Notes: generated from the letters alone by a model not told the origin. Counted from the stretch's first letter, positions 15,590-28,033 are shown. The stretch is DNA of 64,000 bases from Brachypodium distachyon (GCF_000005505.3 NC_016131.3:8515501-8579500); one strand, 5' to 3'. Made by a program: numbers and translations.

Positions 15590-18356
15590 CTACACCATGA
15601 GTCCCTTTCCTGCCGCGTGCTCGAACACTACCCTCAGGGATTTCTTCACCTTGTCGTCCGCGAACGCAAACTCCACCGCACCCTGGGCTAGTCGAAACAG
15701 CTCGGGCTTGCTAAGACCTGATAGATTACATGCGGGGTTCAATGTTCACAGAAGTGTGTATTATTCACGAGAAATGAAACTCCGATTTGATTTTCGGGAA
15801 ATTGTTCCCAAGAAGAGTGTACCAAACATGGATGCGACGAGGTAGTACTCGTTTGAGAGGCTTGTTGAGAAGAGGCCAGAATCGTCGGTGCACAGCGATG
15901 GAGGATGCTTTGCATGGTAGAGGTCAGCTGCACAAATAAAGAAACTCAGAGTGTTAAGATGGTTGTCAGGGTGCTCACTTTTGGTCCAAAATATTGGGTG
16001 GTGCACTTTCCGGGACAAACCGAAGTGATGGAGCTCTAGAGAAGGAGCAGCTCCAGTCATGACATTGGAGGTTAAACATATCTCCACCTGCAGATCGTCT
16101 TGGGAGTAAGGTAAGCATGGCTGACATAGAATAGCTAGAGATATTGAAAGCCGAGGAGCACAAAGAAGGTCACCGGGATCATCGATGACTTGAGCTTCTT
16201 CCATTCCTCGTCGCTGAGGCAGCAGAGATGACCCAGCCTTTGAGGGCAGAAGTCGAGCACTGCTTGTATCTCTTTCATGTTTGGCACCTGTTATCACTAA
16301 GTTCTAATTTCATTGGTCAACTAATATATGGCAAAAACAGTTGCTAATGCCACTGCAAGTAAATAATGGAAGTACGGAAGTAATGTTTTAGGAACTTGTC
16401 AAAATATCTTTTCTTACCTCTCCACAGTGTATTGTGATGGGAATTCCTAGCTCTTTAGCATGTTCAAGGGCAGGCAAGTATGTCTCCCTTAACAAATGTT
16501 GAAAGCACCATAGAATGTTAGCACATAAAGAATGGAGTCGGGGAGTTTCACCTCCCTAAGATTCGATACATTAGCACATAAATAGTTAACATGTTTTCAT
16601 TTAGTACAAGCCACTAAGGCAGATACTAAATATTTCCTACCATTCCCCTACAACTGGATTGCCAGAGAGATCGATGCCAACTACGCCTTGGTCCTTCATT
16701 TCCATGGCTAAATTAACCTGGCAAAAGGAAGAAAATTATTCAATATTTTCCAGGCTTTGTTCGAAGTAGAAGCTAAAGTGAAAGTATCGACATACAGTAT
16801 CCAGTGCTGCCAAAGTTGTCTCACGATCAATACTTAGTAGGAGCCTAACATATATCCTCTTCTTCGTGTCACCATAAATCACCCAGAAGTGTACAACTTA
16901 ATGTCTCATCTGGTCTTAAGTTAGAGTCAAATAACACAGCATCAACGTCTTCAACAGCTTTAAGACCTTTAATAACAGCATTCATCTAAGACCGCTTAGT
17001 CATCCCTTTGGCTTCGTTATTCTAGGTGAGACCAAGGAGAAAGATTTAGTCGCATTATTCCAACATAGACTCGTAAACTGTGAGCTAACATGAAAAGTAC
17101 TCAAAAGCAGTACCTTAGGTGTTGTCCTTATTTCCAAATACACGACATTCTCGGCAGCAAAATCTCCCACGGCCTATTAGTTTTGTCTGAATATTTAGCT
17201 GAGGAAATATTGCGTACATCAGTAAGTAATGCACAAAATTTCAATGATTAACATGCCTCCTTGGTGATCCTTGTTACTGTATCATGGTCAGTCGTAAGTA
17301 TATGAAACAAATCAAAGAGCTTGGAACACTCTGGAAAAGATCTACCTTCTGTTTAAGAAAAAAAGAAAAACAGTGACAATAAGCTGATATTCGAGCCTCA
17401 CAAATATTGCGAAAGGAAAATATAAGATCCTTAACATATTTCATTCGTAGTACGTAGGTTTTTTCAAAAGTGTGATCAATTGTTAAAATTTCTAAGATAT
17501 GCATATTTCATTCGTAGTAGGTTTCGATAACTTATGAGCAGAAAACTACACAAAAATCATCCACTTACTCTTCATGATCACATCCTTAACATCTTCAAAG
17601 ACAATGACTCCTCTGTCACCTAGTTGTTTTGCGAGTTCTCTATTAAACAATAAGAGCAAAAGGATATGAATTTGCAAAAACAAAAATACCAACAACTTCT
17701 ATATATGATTGCCTCCAACAGATATGACATTTTTGCTTCTTGATAGACACAATATAACAAAGTAAAAAAATGTTTAATATGATATTACGGTACATAAACA
17801 AAGGCTGGACTGGCAGATGCAGCCAATTTAGAACACATAAGAAGCTCGAACTGTCAGGGATTGGCTAGCTCAAAAAATTTGCTCGAAATTTGACTTAAGA
17901 TTCGGAGGTTGGCCTAGAAGCAGGACATAAGCAAGCCCAGCTGGCATCCCTACGAACTGTAGGTCGCTTCAAAATAAAGAAAGCGAACAGATGACACACG
18001 TCCTCTGAATCTTGCTCTTGCGAGTGTTCACTGTTCGGTCATTCAACACAGTATCTGCTGAAAACATGCTAGCGAAAATGGGGGAGGGGGATGCGCACGA
18101 ATAGACCCCTGACTGATAATACTACCGAGAACTGGAATCGCAGTGCTCTGTCACTCGAATCAGCAGACCATGAATTACTACCGGAGTGCGAGATTACGAA
18201 GTACCGGGAGGCTGGACAAGACGAGCCGACAAGGGTTGGGGAGCGGGAAGGGGTAGTGACTGACAGGAGGGTGGAGTCGCGGACGGAGCCGTTGAGGTGG
18301 GCGTGGAGCTCCACCTTGGGGAGCGCGACGCACCACTCCCTCATCTCCGCCTCCAT
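15590..18356 (-). pseudogene. ADAL: Adenosine deaminase-like (N6-methyl-AMP deaminase family), disrupted
   Basis: Intact members of this family deaminate N6-methyl-AMP, a product of m6A RNA turnover, to IMP. Eleven exons can be traced: 18356-18265, 17639-17569, 17348-17257, 17173-17114, 17021-16796, 16717-16641, 16497-16428, 16287-16174, 16087-16021, 15927-15823 and 15717-15590. Motifs are the zinc-binding LHAHLNGS, EIRTTPK, TIHCGE, RLGH, EICLTSN, CTDDSG and SLSNEY. Two lesions fall in the fifth exon. A TAG stop at 16988-16986 stands where the family has Tyr (KRS-Y-M). A frame change near 16874 separates LLGDL from GDTKKRIYVRLLLS. The exons sum to 1102 nt, one base beyond a multiple of three. 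The third intron starts with GC instead of GT. All other exons and splice sites look well preserved, so decay is recent or this is a defective allele. Sequencing error cannot be excluded. Confidence 0.85.
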
Positions 18357-18639
18357 GACGGCTGGCTGGCTGGCTTCCTCTCTGCTCCGGCGCTCGGCTT
18401 CGAATAATTGGCTGCTCTGTTCGCTTGCTCGTCTCTTTGGGTTCTTGTGGGGAAGGAAGGAGCACGATACGACGACCACATATAGATGTCCTTGGGATTT
18501 CGGGAAACGCTGCTTTGCGATTCGTGCGAGTTACAAAGTTTCAGAAAACACGCGAGTTGAGTTTTCAAGCATAGCATAGAGTTTTGTGGCTTTGGCTGCT
18601 GAAAGACTCCTTTTAGTGACGAATGACACAGATCATGTC

Positions 18640-19400
18640 ATGTGGACTTTCTTGTAAAAAAAACTTACCGACTCTTCCTGACTTTGCAGTGACTCTTTGA
18701 CATCGATCTCACGATCCTCGCCTTTATCCACCACTTTTCATTGTGGAGCCATACTTACTCCGGCTCTTCCTTGACTTTGTGGTGACTCATTGATTTGGTT
18801 CTGGTTGCTTGGCTCTGATGTTTGTGTACACTGTTTGTGTTTCCCGTCTCCACATGGTCAATAATTGGCTCATGGATATAGTAGAGGCTATATCTATCGG
18901 AGATCAGAGAAGCATGCATAGACCTGGTTCAGAATCACACGTGCGAGGATTTATTTATTTTTGTTTTCTGATTTGCCATCTGATATGAAACCTGTTGAGA
19001 GCCAAGAAACAATTCAGCAAAAATTTCTTCCAAGAGGAGGCCTCGCCGAAGGAGAGCATCGGAGGCCGCACCAAAGGAGTCGGACGAGGAGATGACCCGC
19101 CTCTGTGTCGCCCGGGAGCTCTCTGCCTCCCCCCGCATCGGGGACGGACCAGCTGGTGAGGCGATGGAGGCTACGCGGGGGCCTCGTCGTCGTCGGCTCC
19201 GCAGCGCCCGCCTCGCCCGACGCCTCTAGGGTTTCCCCGGCCGCGTGCGAAGGAGGAGGAGCAGTTCACTGGCCACATTGGCGTAGTAAACTAGGGGACA
19301 CTCTCCTGAGAAGAAGGGTTCACAACGCAGGGGATGGCTTCGTGGGTTTAGAGGCGTCAACGGCGGAGGAGTTCGGATTTGGTACGAACAGCCCCCTCTG
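18640..19400. other. Head-to-head spacer between the deaminase remnant and the PPR gene
   Basis: The left part (18661-18800) holds an imperfect duplication of a segment containing CTCTTCCTGACTTTG and, about 110 bp on, CTCTTCCTTGACTTTG. The right part (18930-19400) is GC-rich and contains CTAGGGTTTCCCCGGCCGCG, a phrase common in 5' UTRs of grass genes. Frames are open on several strands but none is recognised. It may be a captured exon or an old 5' end. Confidence 0.35.
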
Positions 19401-19762
19401 AGTCGTAGAGGTCCGATGGGCTAGTTCGGTACTCCGAACTTGTTTTCTCGGACCGGTTCAAGTCCGGGCCGATTTTTTGACCCAAATCCAAAAAACAAAT
19501 TCGGTTCGACCGTTAGCCCAGCATTTATTTTCCCGCAGCGCAGGAGCACGCAGAATAAATCGTAGCCCACAGCACCGGCCGGCCACTATCAATGAGCCCA
19601 AGCCCACCATACAGACCGACGAACGAACGAGCTCTCTCGGCGAGGCTGCCAGTTTGCATCGGCCCACGGCCATTTCATTTCCCCCGGCGGGCCGCTCCAA
19701 CCGTTTCGCAACATCGCAATTCGCAACGGCCGGCGTCGACAGAGCGCAGGCAAGGGAGCATC

Positions 19763-22069
19763 ATGCTGCCGTCCGCGCCCGCCGTCCGGCGCCTGTGTAC
19801 GGCGGCCGCGCCGCTCTCAGGCCTCACGGACGCGCTCCTCGCCACCCGCCTCGCCAACCACCTCCTCACCACGCCGCACATCCCGCCGGCGCTCCTCCCG
19901 GCCGCCCCGCTGCCGCTCCCCGTCCGCCTCCACATCCTCCGCCACCCGGCGCTCCCGCCGACCTCCAAGCTCTCCTTCTTCCTCGCCGCCACGTCGCCCT
20001 CCTCCCCGCCGCCGCTCCTCGCTGCCACCTTCCCCGTCCTGCTCCGCGCTCTCGCCATGCACTCCCCTCCGCTCCTCGACGCGCTCCTCCCCTTCGCGCT
20101 GTCCTCCCCGTCCCCAGATGCTCTCCTGCCCGGCCTGCTCTCCGCACTCCTTTCTACATCCCGCCTCGACGCCGCGCTTGCGCTCCTCGAAGCCGCCCCT
20201 CCTGACCTCCTCCCGCGCCTCGCCGCCGCCGCACTCCCTTCACTCATCGACTCCCCTGCCCCCCTCTCCGCCGTCCCTGCCATCCGCAGGCTGCTTCCCA
20301 TCGCCTCCCACCCGCCCCACGTCCGAGCTACCAACCGCCTCCTCCTCGCCTTGTCCAAGGAGAACCTCTACGATGACTTCTGTCATGTGTTCGATGAAAT
20401 GTCAAGACGGGGCCTTCCTACCAACTTAAGGTTCTACAACATTTGCATCCACGCGTTTGGCAAGTGGAGGCGGCTGGATAAGTCACTGAAGCTTTTCGCA
20501 ACTATGAAAGCCGCAACTCCTCCTCTTGTGCCAGATGTATGCACATACAATTCGGTCATACGGGTGCTTGTGATTGGCGGGAGGGTGGCTGATGCTTTGG
20601 TGGTCTTTGACGAAATGAAGTTGGCTGGGATCCACCCGGACGTGTTCACTTACCGTGCTGTCGTGGATGGGTGCTGCAAGAGTTTTAGGATGGATGATGC
20701 ATTGCGCATGTTTCAGGAGATGCGGGGGAGCATTGGGTTGAAGGGGGATGTCGTGGTCTACAATTCGCTTCTGGATGGACTCTTCAAAGCAAAGAAGCTT
20801 GATGAGGCATGCGGTTTTATCGAGACAATGGTGGCGGATGGGATCCAATGCTCGGCGAGCACACACAACACCGTGATCGATGGTCTGTTCAAGAATGGGA
20901 GGGCGGAAGCAGCATGCCGGCTGTTCTATGAGCTAAGGAAGAAAGGCCAGCTGTTGGATGGGATCGCATATAGTATTATGGTAAGGGAGTTCTGCAAGGA
21001 AGGGACAGGGGACCAAGTTGAAGAGGCAGTAGGTTTGGTGAAGGAGATGGAGGAACGGGGCTTTGTTATTGATTTAGTCACCATAACATCATTACTTATA
21101 GGTTTCAACAAGAGTAGACGGTGGGATTTGGAAGAGCACATAGTGAAGATCATAAGAGATAGCTCTGTGTTGCCAGATGCCATTCGATGGAAGTCAAACA
21201 TGATGGATGCCTTGAGAGGACCACATGATAGAGGGAAAGATGGAACTTCAATCTTTCCATTTGATGGTGATATGAACGATGTGATGGGTTTGCTCAATCC
21301 TGTAGTATGCACTGATACGAATGAAGAAACCACACAGAATGAAACCAAGGATGATTGGTCTTTGTCACCACACTTGGATCATCTTGCTAAACATGCAGAC
21401 CATTTGAATAATTCTGCTATGTTTACAACGCACAGAGGGCAGAGGGTGCAAGGCATGGGGGGTAAAACTTTTGATGCTGACATGGTTAATACATATATGT
21501 CAATCTTTTTAGCCAAAGGGAAGTTGAGTGTAGCTTGCAAGTTATTTGAGATCTTTACAAATCTAGGAAGGAAAGGGACAAGTTATACATACAATTCACT
21601 GATGACCTCATTTGTCAAGAAGGGGTATCTGAAACAGGTGTGGGCGGTTCTTCATGAGAGGGGTGGACAGCTCTGCCCCAATGATATAGCGACATACAAT
21701 CTGATAATTCAAGGTCTTGGTCAGATGGGAAAAACAGAGGTTGCTAGCTCAGTCATGGATGAATTATCAAAGAAAGGTGTTTATATGGATATTGTCATGT
21801 ATAACACTTTGATCAATCAATTGGGAAAGGTCGGGAAGGTTGAAGAAGCAAACTGTTTGCTTGAGCAGATTATCACGAGGGGCATGAAACCAGATGTTGT
21901 CACTTTTAATACCTTGATCAATATTAATGCGAAAGCTGGTAGGTTGAAGGAAGCTGACAAGTATTTGAGGAGAATGATTGCAGAAGGCATTGCTCCGAAC
22001 CATGCCACGGAAACAATACTGATTTTTCTTGATAAGGAGATTGAAAAGAAAAGACAGCAGCCTAAATGA
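19763..22069 (+). CDS. Pentatricopeptide repeat protein, single exon
   Basis: PPR proteins bind organellar RNA and act in its processing, stability or translation. The intronless frame gives 768 residues. I chose the ATG at 19763 (MLPSAPAVRRLC). The frame is open further upstream to 19592, but that part has no organelle-peptide character, while the chosen start begins with an Arg/Ala-rich targeting-like peptide. Residues 1-180 are Leu/Pro/Ala-rich and extremely GC-rich. P-type PPR motifs follow at about 190-430 (for example TYNSVIRVLVIGGRVADAL and VVYNSLLDGLFKAKKLDEA) and again at about 568-745 (TYNLIIQGLGQMGKTEVA, VTFNTLININAKAGRLKEA). Between them lies an acidic, non-repeat linker of roughly 110 residues. 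No E or DYW editing domain is present. The layout resembles Arabidopsis At4g01570 from memory. The RNA target is unknown. Confidence 0.92.
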   Translation: MLPSAPAVRRLCTAAAPLSGLTDALLATRLANHLLTTPHIPPALLPAAPLPLPVRLHILRHPALPPTSKLSFFLAATSPSSPPPLLAATFPVLLRALAMHSPPLLDALLPFALSSPSPDALLPGLLSALLSTSRLDAALALLEAAPPDLLPRLAAAALPSLIDSPAPLSAVPAIRRLLPIASHPPHVRATNRLLLALSKENLYDDFCHVFDEMSRRGLPTNLRFYNICIHAFGKWRRLDKSLKLFATMKAATPPLVPDVCTYNSVIRVLVIGGRVADALVVFDEMKLAGIHPDVFTYRAVVDGCCKSFRMDDALRMFQEMRGSIGLKGDVVVYNSLLDGLFKAKKLDEACGFIETMVADGIQCSASTHNTVIDGLFKNGRAEAACRLFYELRKKGQLLDGIAYSIMVREFCKEGTGDQVEEAVGLVKEMEERGFVIDLVTITSLLIGFNKSRRWDLEEHIVKIIRDSSVLPDAIRWKSNMMDALRGPHDRGKDGTSIFPFDGDMNDVMGLLNPVVCTDTNEETTQNETKDDWSLSPHLDHLAKHADHLNNSAMFTTHRGQRVQGMGGKTFDADMVNTYMSIFLAKGKLSVACKLFEIFTNLGRKGTSYTYNSLMTSFVKKGYLKQVWAVLHERGGQLCPNDIATYNLIIQGLGQMGKTEVASSVMDELSKKGVYMDIVMYNTLINQLGKVGKVEEANCLLEQIITRGMKPDVVTFNTLININAKAGRLKEADKYLRRMIAEGIAPNHATETILIFLDKEIEKKRQQPK

Positions 22070-24008
22070 AATACCAAAAAAGCACAAATGAAGCCGATGA
22101 AGTGGAATCTTCTATATGCCAGGGCACCATATTGGCCAAAGGGAACATTTATTGTGATGAACTTTTCCAATAGGGATTCTCCAGTGTCATAGCATACATC
22201 TAATATGAATCTAAAATGCCACGGGGTAAGCTTTGCTGGCTTTCTTCAGTATTTCAGAATAGTTTATTTTATTTACTACCCTCAGAGAGCTTGTCATGAA
22301 TCGAGTCATGACAATGTGTTTTTTGAGGAAGAGTCATGACAATGTCAAATGAATGAAAATGTAATGATGCAGAAGGATATTCATAGTTACTTAATTTGAA
22401 TGTCATTATCTGTTGGAAAGTCCATCGTAGAATGACTTCTTAGAGCATTGGATGATTAGAGTCTGTACCTACAGTTACAAGTGTTGCTTTTGTGTTTTTC
22501 CTTTTCGTATATCAATTGTGGTGTCAGACAAATCTGGATGTATGATCATTTGGTTATAGAAATGATATGTTAGGAAACACCCAAATGTTGTCTGAATTAT
22601 TATCTGAAAGTCGCATGGACAGTCACTATTTGCTTCATTATGTTAAATAGAGCCTGCTTTGCTACAGAACAACAAAAATATGTATATCGCTTGTGCACTG
22701 TGCTAAATAACAATTACATCAATCCAATCAACTATAATCATAAGATCATGATACATTTACCATTGTATGTACTACATATAATGGGTGGCAATTGCGGTGA
22801 TTTGCCAGCAATCCAGGGGTAGTTGCTTAAGATTGGATGGACGACCACCAACCCAGATCTTTATAAGAGTAAAGATAAAGATATACTCAGATTCCAGCTT
22901 TTTGCAGATCATTTTTTTTAATTGCTTCAGCTATTTAATTCCCATTTTTCACATGAATATACGATCAGTGGATGACAATTTAGTGTTCTGAGGTTTTTGT
23001 CTTTTTTTTATGGAAGAACTAATTGTTGGCTTCTTTTTTTTAATCCAAAGGAAAGAGTATGTAAAAGAATGCACCAGCACAATGAGCTATGCAGCCTCCA
23101 GATTCTTTTGCACAAGAAACTGAGAAGGTGACACTCTGATAACAAATCAAAGCATTAGAAATGGGGAAACCGGTTCCTTCTGTTTACAACTTCTGATTCC
23201 ATCGTTGTTTATCTAAGTGCACAGAGGTCACTTGATTGATTTTGGTGGCCTCAAATTACTTGGGTGTGTTCTTCCTATGCTGCAAAGAGGTGAAATGGAC
23301 AACAACTCCCAATTTACAAATCTAATTATTAAAAGTCTGTTTGTTTCTTTTGAATAAGAGGATTGAAGAGACTGCATGCAAACATGTAGATTCATGTTAC
23401 TGTACAGTTTGTTGTCTCTGTTTCTTTGTTTTCTGCCCTGCTTTCTTTGGATTTTTGTTTTGCTCTTTGTTGTGCGGTTCGCTTCGTTTTGGCACTATCT
23501 TCTAATACACATTTAGGTGCACCCAAAATTTGAGGTTACAGATAAGAGAGTGCACAGTGCCTGCGCGTAGCTACGGACTAAAAAAGGAATGCACTAGATG
23601 TTTAAAAAGAATGTTATACTATCATTTGCTGTCTCGGATCAAATAATCTATAGTCAACCACACCTTAGTGTTTTGTATCTATTCAGATGGTGCGGTCTGA
23701 AGGTGACGGACCCCCACCACTGATTGAGATTTTTGTAAGAGTAAATAAAGATTTCATGGTTACTTTAGTCTTCATTGGCATTTCATTGTCCTATTTGTCA
23801 TCCCATTGAACTTAATTCATTGTACACCAATTTGAATGTACTTTGTTGTTACGCAATCCAACTAAACCTAATATCACCTCTTGCTCTTTGTCAACTTGAT
23901 TGCGCTGTTCATCCTAGTGTAGCTATGTATGACACACCATCAGTTCTTATTCTGGCCGCACTAAATTCAATATAGAGATGCAGCCCTGCTAAAATTCTTA
24001 TTCTATAT
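22070..24008. other. Downstream of PPR, intergenic
   Basis: The stretch is AT-rich, with no coding frame longer than expected by chance and no recognised domain. It must include the 3' UTR of the PPR gene. The rest is unassigned. Confidence 0.5.
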
Positions 24009-24247
24009 TACTCCCTCTGTTCCTAATTAATTGGCGCCGGAAATTTTGCAAAAAAAACCTTGCTATTTCCCAAATTCGACCTGCAGTCCATGTTCTACCA
24101 GAACTTTTGCAAAAAAAAACCTGTAGTTTTTCGAAATCAACGCGCAGTCCACGTTCAATTGAAGATGTGTACTGCAGGTTGATTTCGTAAATTAATAGGG
24201 TTTTTTTGCAAAATGGCCGGTGCCAATTAATTGGGAACGGAGGGAAT
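24009..24247. mobile_element. Stowaway-like MITE
   Basis: The left end after TA reads CTCCCTCTGTTCCTAATTAA and continues TTGGCGCCGG. The right end mirrors it with CCGGTGCCAATTAATTGGGA then ACGGAGGGA. The repeats are about 30 bp with few mismatches. Inside, two further mirrored segments with poly-A/T runs (GCAAAAAAAACC) extend the hairpin. Size and ends fit the Stowaway class. Confidence 0.8.
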
Positions 24248-24249
24248 AT

Positions 24250-27200
24250 TATTTAGTCCAGTTGTGCATTTTCTATAGGCTTTAATTTCAGTATATTTCT
24301 ATCAGTAATTTATTTATTTTGCTGTTGCTTTATATATATTGATGTCTTTTACAGGAAGTTTAGTGGTCAGCTGGTGTTAAGGATTACACTTGCAGTCGTT
24401 AAGGAATTTCTGTTCTGAACTCAGAACTTTGCCTTCAGCACTCAGAGTTCTGCCTTTGAGCAGTTTGCTACTCGGTATATTCTCTGGACCCTGAAGTTCC
24501 AAAAGAGACCTGACACTGTTAACCTTTGAGGTATTTGACTCCTCTGGGGTTTCCTTCTCTAGATCATTTTCAGTCAAGGATTAGTGGTATAACCTCTAGG
24601 CGCATTTTTTTGCATGAGGGAAGTATGGAGAATTGGAGGCCTTCATATGCATGGACATTAGCTCTGGACCAGCAAGCTAATGGAAGTCCCGAAGAGTGCT
24701 AAACTGTGCTTCTTTATATGACTTCTGATTAACAACTATAATAAGCAATTTTTATACAATAGCAGTATAGCATCAGTATCTAATCTTAATTATGCATGCC
24801 CGTGGCCCCTCCCCCCTTCCCCCAGTTTCGATCTGTACACATATATTTAATTGATATTTAAATATCCCCTTTTAAATCGTTAGGTGGTTACATGTTGTTT
24901 AACTTCAAACCTTGGTCGGATGACATAAATTTTATGGGTGACCAACATCGGTTGTAACCTCTGATTAGCATGTTGCCCATGTGGTCATGCGTTAGAATAA
25001 GTGATCAAGTATGTCGTTTTCACTTATCTCTATCATGTAGTTCTCTTACATATTTTGCTAACCATGGTGTTGCTATAGTTTGGACGGGTTTGGATCTAGG
25101 AGTCCTTGATATGTTAAAGACAAGTTTTGAGGAGTTTGAGTCTTTTTGTTTGTAAAAGTTGAAACTTGTCATTCTATCTTCTTGTTGATCCATGTTATTC
25201 TGGAGTACAAACACTTCCATTGTCAGCCAAGGTCAGAGTTTTGCTTACCATTGACTTCACTTACTCATCTGTTTTATTTCTAAAGCATTTTTTTTGCTCG
25301 GCTTTTGTGAAAGAAAACTAATCATCTCTCTGCTACGGAGAAGCCAAAGTGCGATACAGATTCGGCTCTATTTGTGACCAATGCTGTCACGAGCATTTGC
25401 AGACCTCTCAGTATACTCCCATATGACTTGATGTAGGAGATCTTCTTTTCAGTTTTGCCATGCCAGCTACGAAAATTGTTCTTCTACTTTTAGTAGTTGA
25501 TGTGCCCTTTGCTCTTATCCCTTCATCTTAGTTTTGTTTCAGGTTGGTTTAGGGACAGAGGATCATGCTGACGTGCCTTAAACAGGGCTTTGCACTAAGG
25601 AGTACTTTCAGCTGAACTTGTTCATCTAATTTAAATATTTTGCTCTTCTTTTTGTTAAAAGAACTCCTGTTCAGTCCTCCAATTGTAACTACACTAGGTC
25701 GCTAGGATGATCGTTTATATTTTTTTTAACTATTTTTTTCTGTAGGATTTAGTACAATCAGTCATCACCTTGGATACTGAAGTGATTTGAGCTGCATCCT
25801 TTTCTTAAATCTGCTGACATAAGGGAGTAGGGGAAATAGCATAGGCCTAGCATAATAGTGCTCTACATAGTGCATTTTGAAAATACAGAGTATCAAGTCA
25901 ATCAACATGAATTTGGTACCTCTTCTATAGCTTCAGTATGGTGATGCACATTAGTGCAAATCGATACATCAGCCTTTTATCTGTGCAATTGATATCTGAC
26001 AAGACCTGTTGACTTATTAAAACTTTCAGTTTACATGCAGTTGAACTGTTAGGATGAGCATTGAGGAATTGCTCTCAACCAAGCGTAAACATGTTTCGTG
26101 CATTCTTTTGCATGCATAGCTTAATATGAAGGTTCAGTTGGAGGATGTAATGTACTCGTGTACTTTGTAACTATTAGCTGTGAACTAATACAAGTGGAAA
26201 AATGATCTGGATGTATTGTCAGCACTCTTGCATGTAAAGCATGCCTAGCTAGCAGAGTAACAGTAGTAGAAGCAAGGGAGAGTGTCCTGTGCATATTGCG
26301 TGCTATGCGCCTATGTGGATTATTCCGTTTGAATTTTTGACATTTCTGATGTGCCTTTCATCCCCTTTATTTTTTATTATGTGGTTGCTGGACCATTGTA
26401 GGTTGATATTTCTGAAATATCTGGCATCAGAGTTTGTTATCAATCCATAGCAAATTGTGGGTTAGCAAGGGCATGCTGTTTTCAATATGCTAACCCTCAG
26501 CGACGTTGTCGCCTTGCTGCAAAGGCAAGGAAATAAAATCTTCTATTGTCTTAAAAAAAAACTCAACTGCATTGCGATATTTGTAATGTAAGAAATGTTT
26601 TTTCTTTCTTTTTCAGCAGGCACGGTGGAGCGGTTTGCAGCTTCTGTGGACGAAAACTGCCAATTGAAGAACAGCAGCTGTGCTGGGACAAGGTTGGCTG
26701 TTAAAGGAACACTTCTCCGGGATGCTGAGTTCAGAGCTGATATTCAGGTACAAAAGCCAATCGCAATGATACGATGGACACAGACGGGAGCCTAGTCGAC
26801 TCGTCGTAACATTTTCAGGTTTGCGCCTGTTTAATTCAGCTTTTGATATTCTCTGGTAGCAGGTGGTATCAGTCCTAATAGATGCTCAATGCAACCTGAA
26901 CTGAACAATTATTTCTCTCGAAATTGGTGCCTATGTATTATACGAAGTACTAAAAATCTTGTCTGTGATTGTTTAATTTATGAAAAGTGTTTTGTAGTGG
27001 ACATAGTATAAACCTCGTAACCTGCAGTAATTTTGTTCTGTCATCGCAGATTTTGTCGGGGTAGGTGAGATAAAATAAAGTTGAACCAGTGTTCGAGAGT
27101 TAATGGTGGCCTGTCTGATGTGGTTTTACGTGCGTCCGTTTGATTCGTCATTTTTTAGGCAACCTGACGACAATAGCGTACGAGTAATGGTATTCGCTAG

Positions 27201-28033
27201 TCTAACTGGTAGGCCTAATGTTGTCATTATTTTAATTTTTCTTTATTGCAAATACAATTTTCTGTGGGTAGGGTCGTGCAGCAACAATCCAAGTCTGCCC
27301 ACCTGTATTAATTAAACTGGTAGTGCGTGTCACTGTCAATCGTGAAACGTGCGTGGTCACATGCACGGGATTGGTGTCAGCCTAAAACTGTGTCGCATTA
27401 ATGAACTAGTACTACCAATTGTTCATGCTCGATTCGGCATTGCAAACTCCCGTTTTTCTACGGAGCATAATTCATTTTATTTTATTTCGAGGAGGAGCGC
27501 AATTCATTTCGTCAAGACAAGGTCTTTGATCAACCGGTATTCATGTAGACACGATCTAGACGACGGGGTACAAGTTTTTACAGATAACAGTTGGGACAAG
27601 TTAGCTTAGTTCGTTTTCAACCAAGCATCGGTGCTTCAATGGTGGGTGCACTTGTCATGCCGAGCCGGAAAAGAAAGATCAACCCGCCGCTCACCTGCCC
27701 TAGCCCCGCCGGTAGTCCGGTACCCTTGTGTTCAACGTGAGGAGCCTGTCGCTCGCAACCGCGGACGCAGAGAAGGACACCAGAAGGGACAATAGAAACC
27801 GGCGCGCTCGCGCAGAAAAACGGACGAAGGGGGCTCCAACGCACCCCACGCACGTCCAGTCCACCGTCCTCCGGCCACATCACCAAATCGTATCTTCAGC
27901 AATCCTGCCGCTCGCGACCCGTGACGCATTCCGGTGAAACCGCCTTGCCCCCTCCCTCCACCACCCCCAAAAGGCCCAAACGCTGCACCAAAAAAAAAGG
28001 AGGAGGGGGGGTCACTCACCAGACACCACCACC
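24250..28033. other. Intergenic region with one exon-like island; threonine deaminase promoter at right end
   Basis: No gene is recognised. An island at 26637-26748 is bordered by a polypyrimidine tract plus CAG and by CAG|gtacaa, and is open in more than one frame (one reads RHGGAVCSFCGRKLPIEEQ, with a Cys-x2-Cys pair). I cannot connect it to neighbours. It could be a 3' UTR exon of the PPR gene or part of a non-coding RNA. The last 400 bp become GC-rich and should hold the promoter and 5' UTR of threonine deaminase. No clear TATA box is seen. Confidence 0.4.

Noticed and set aside
19675..20358. Minus-strand frame of 227 codons over the PPR 5' part
   Set aside because: It is a by-product of extreme GC content. 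It is low-complexity Arg/Ser/Ala, while the + strand continues into clear PPR motifs.
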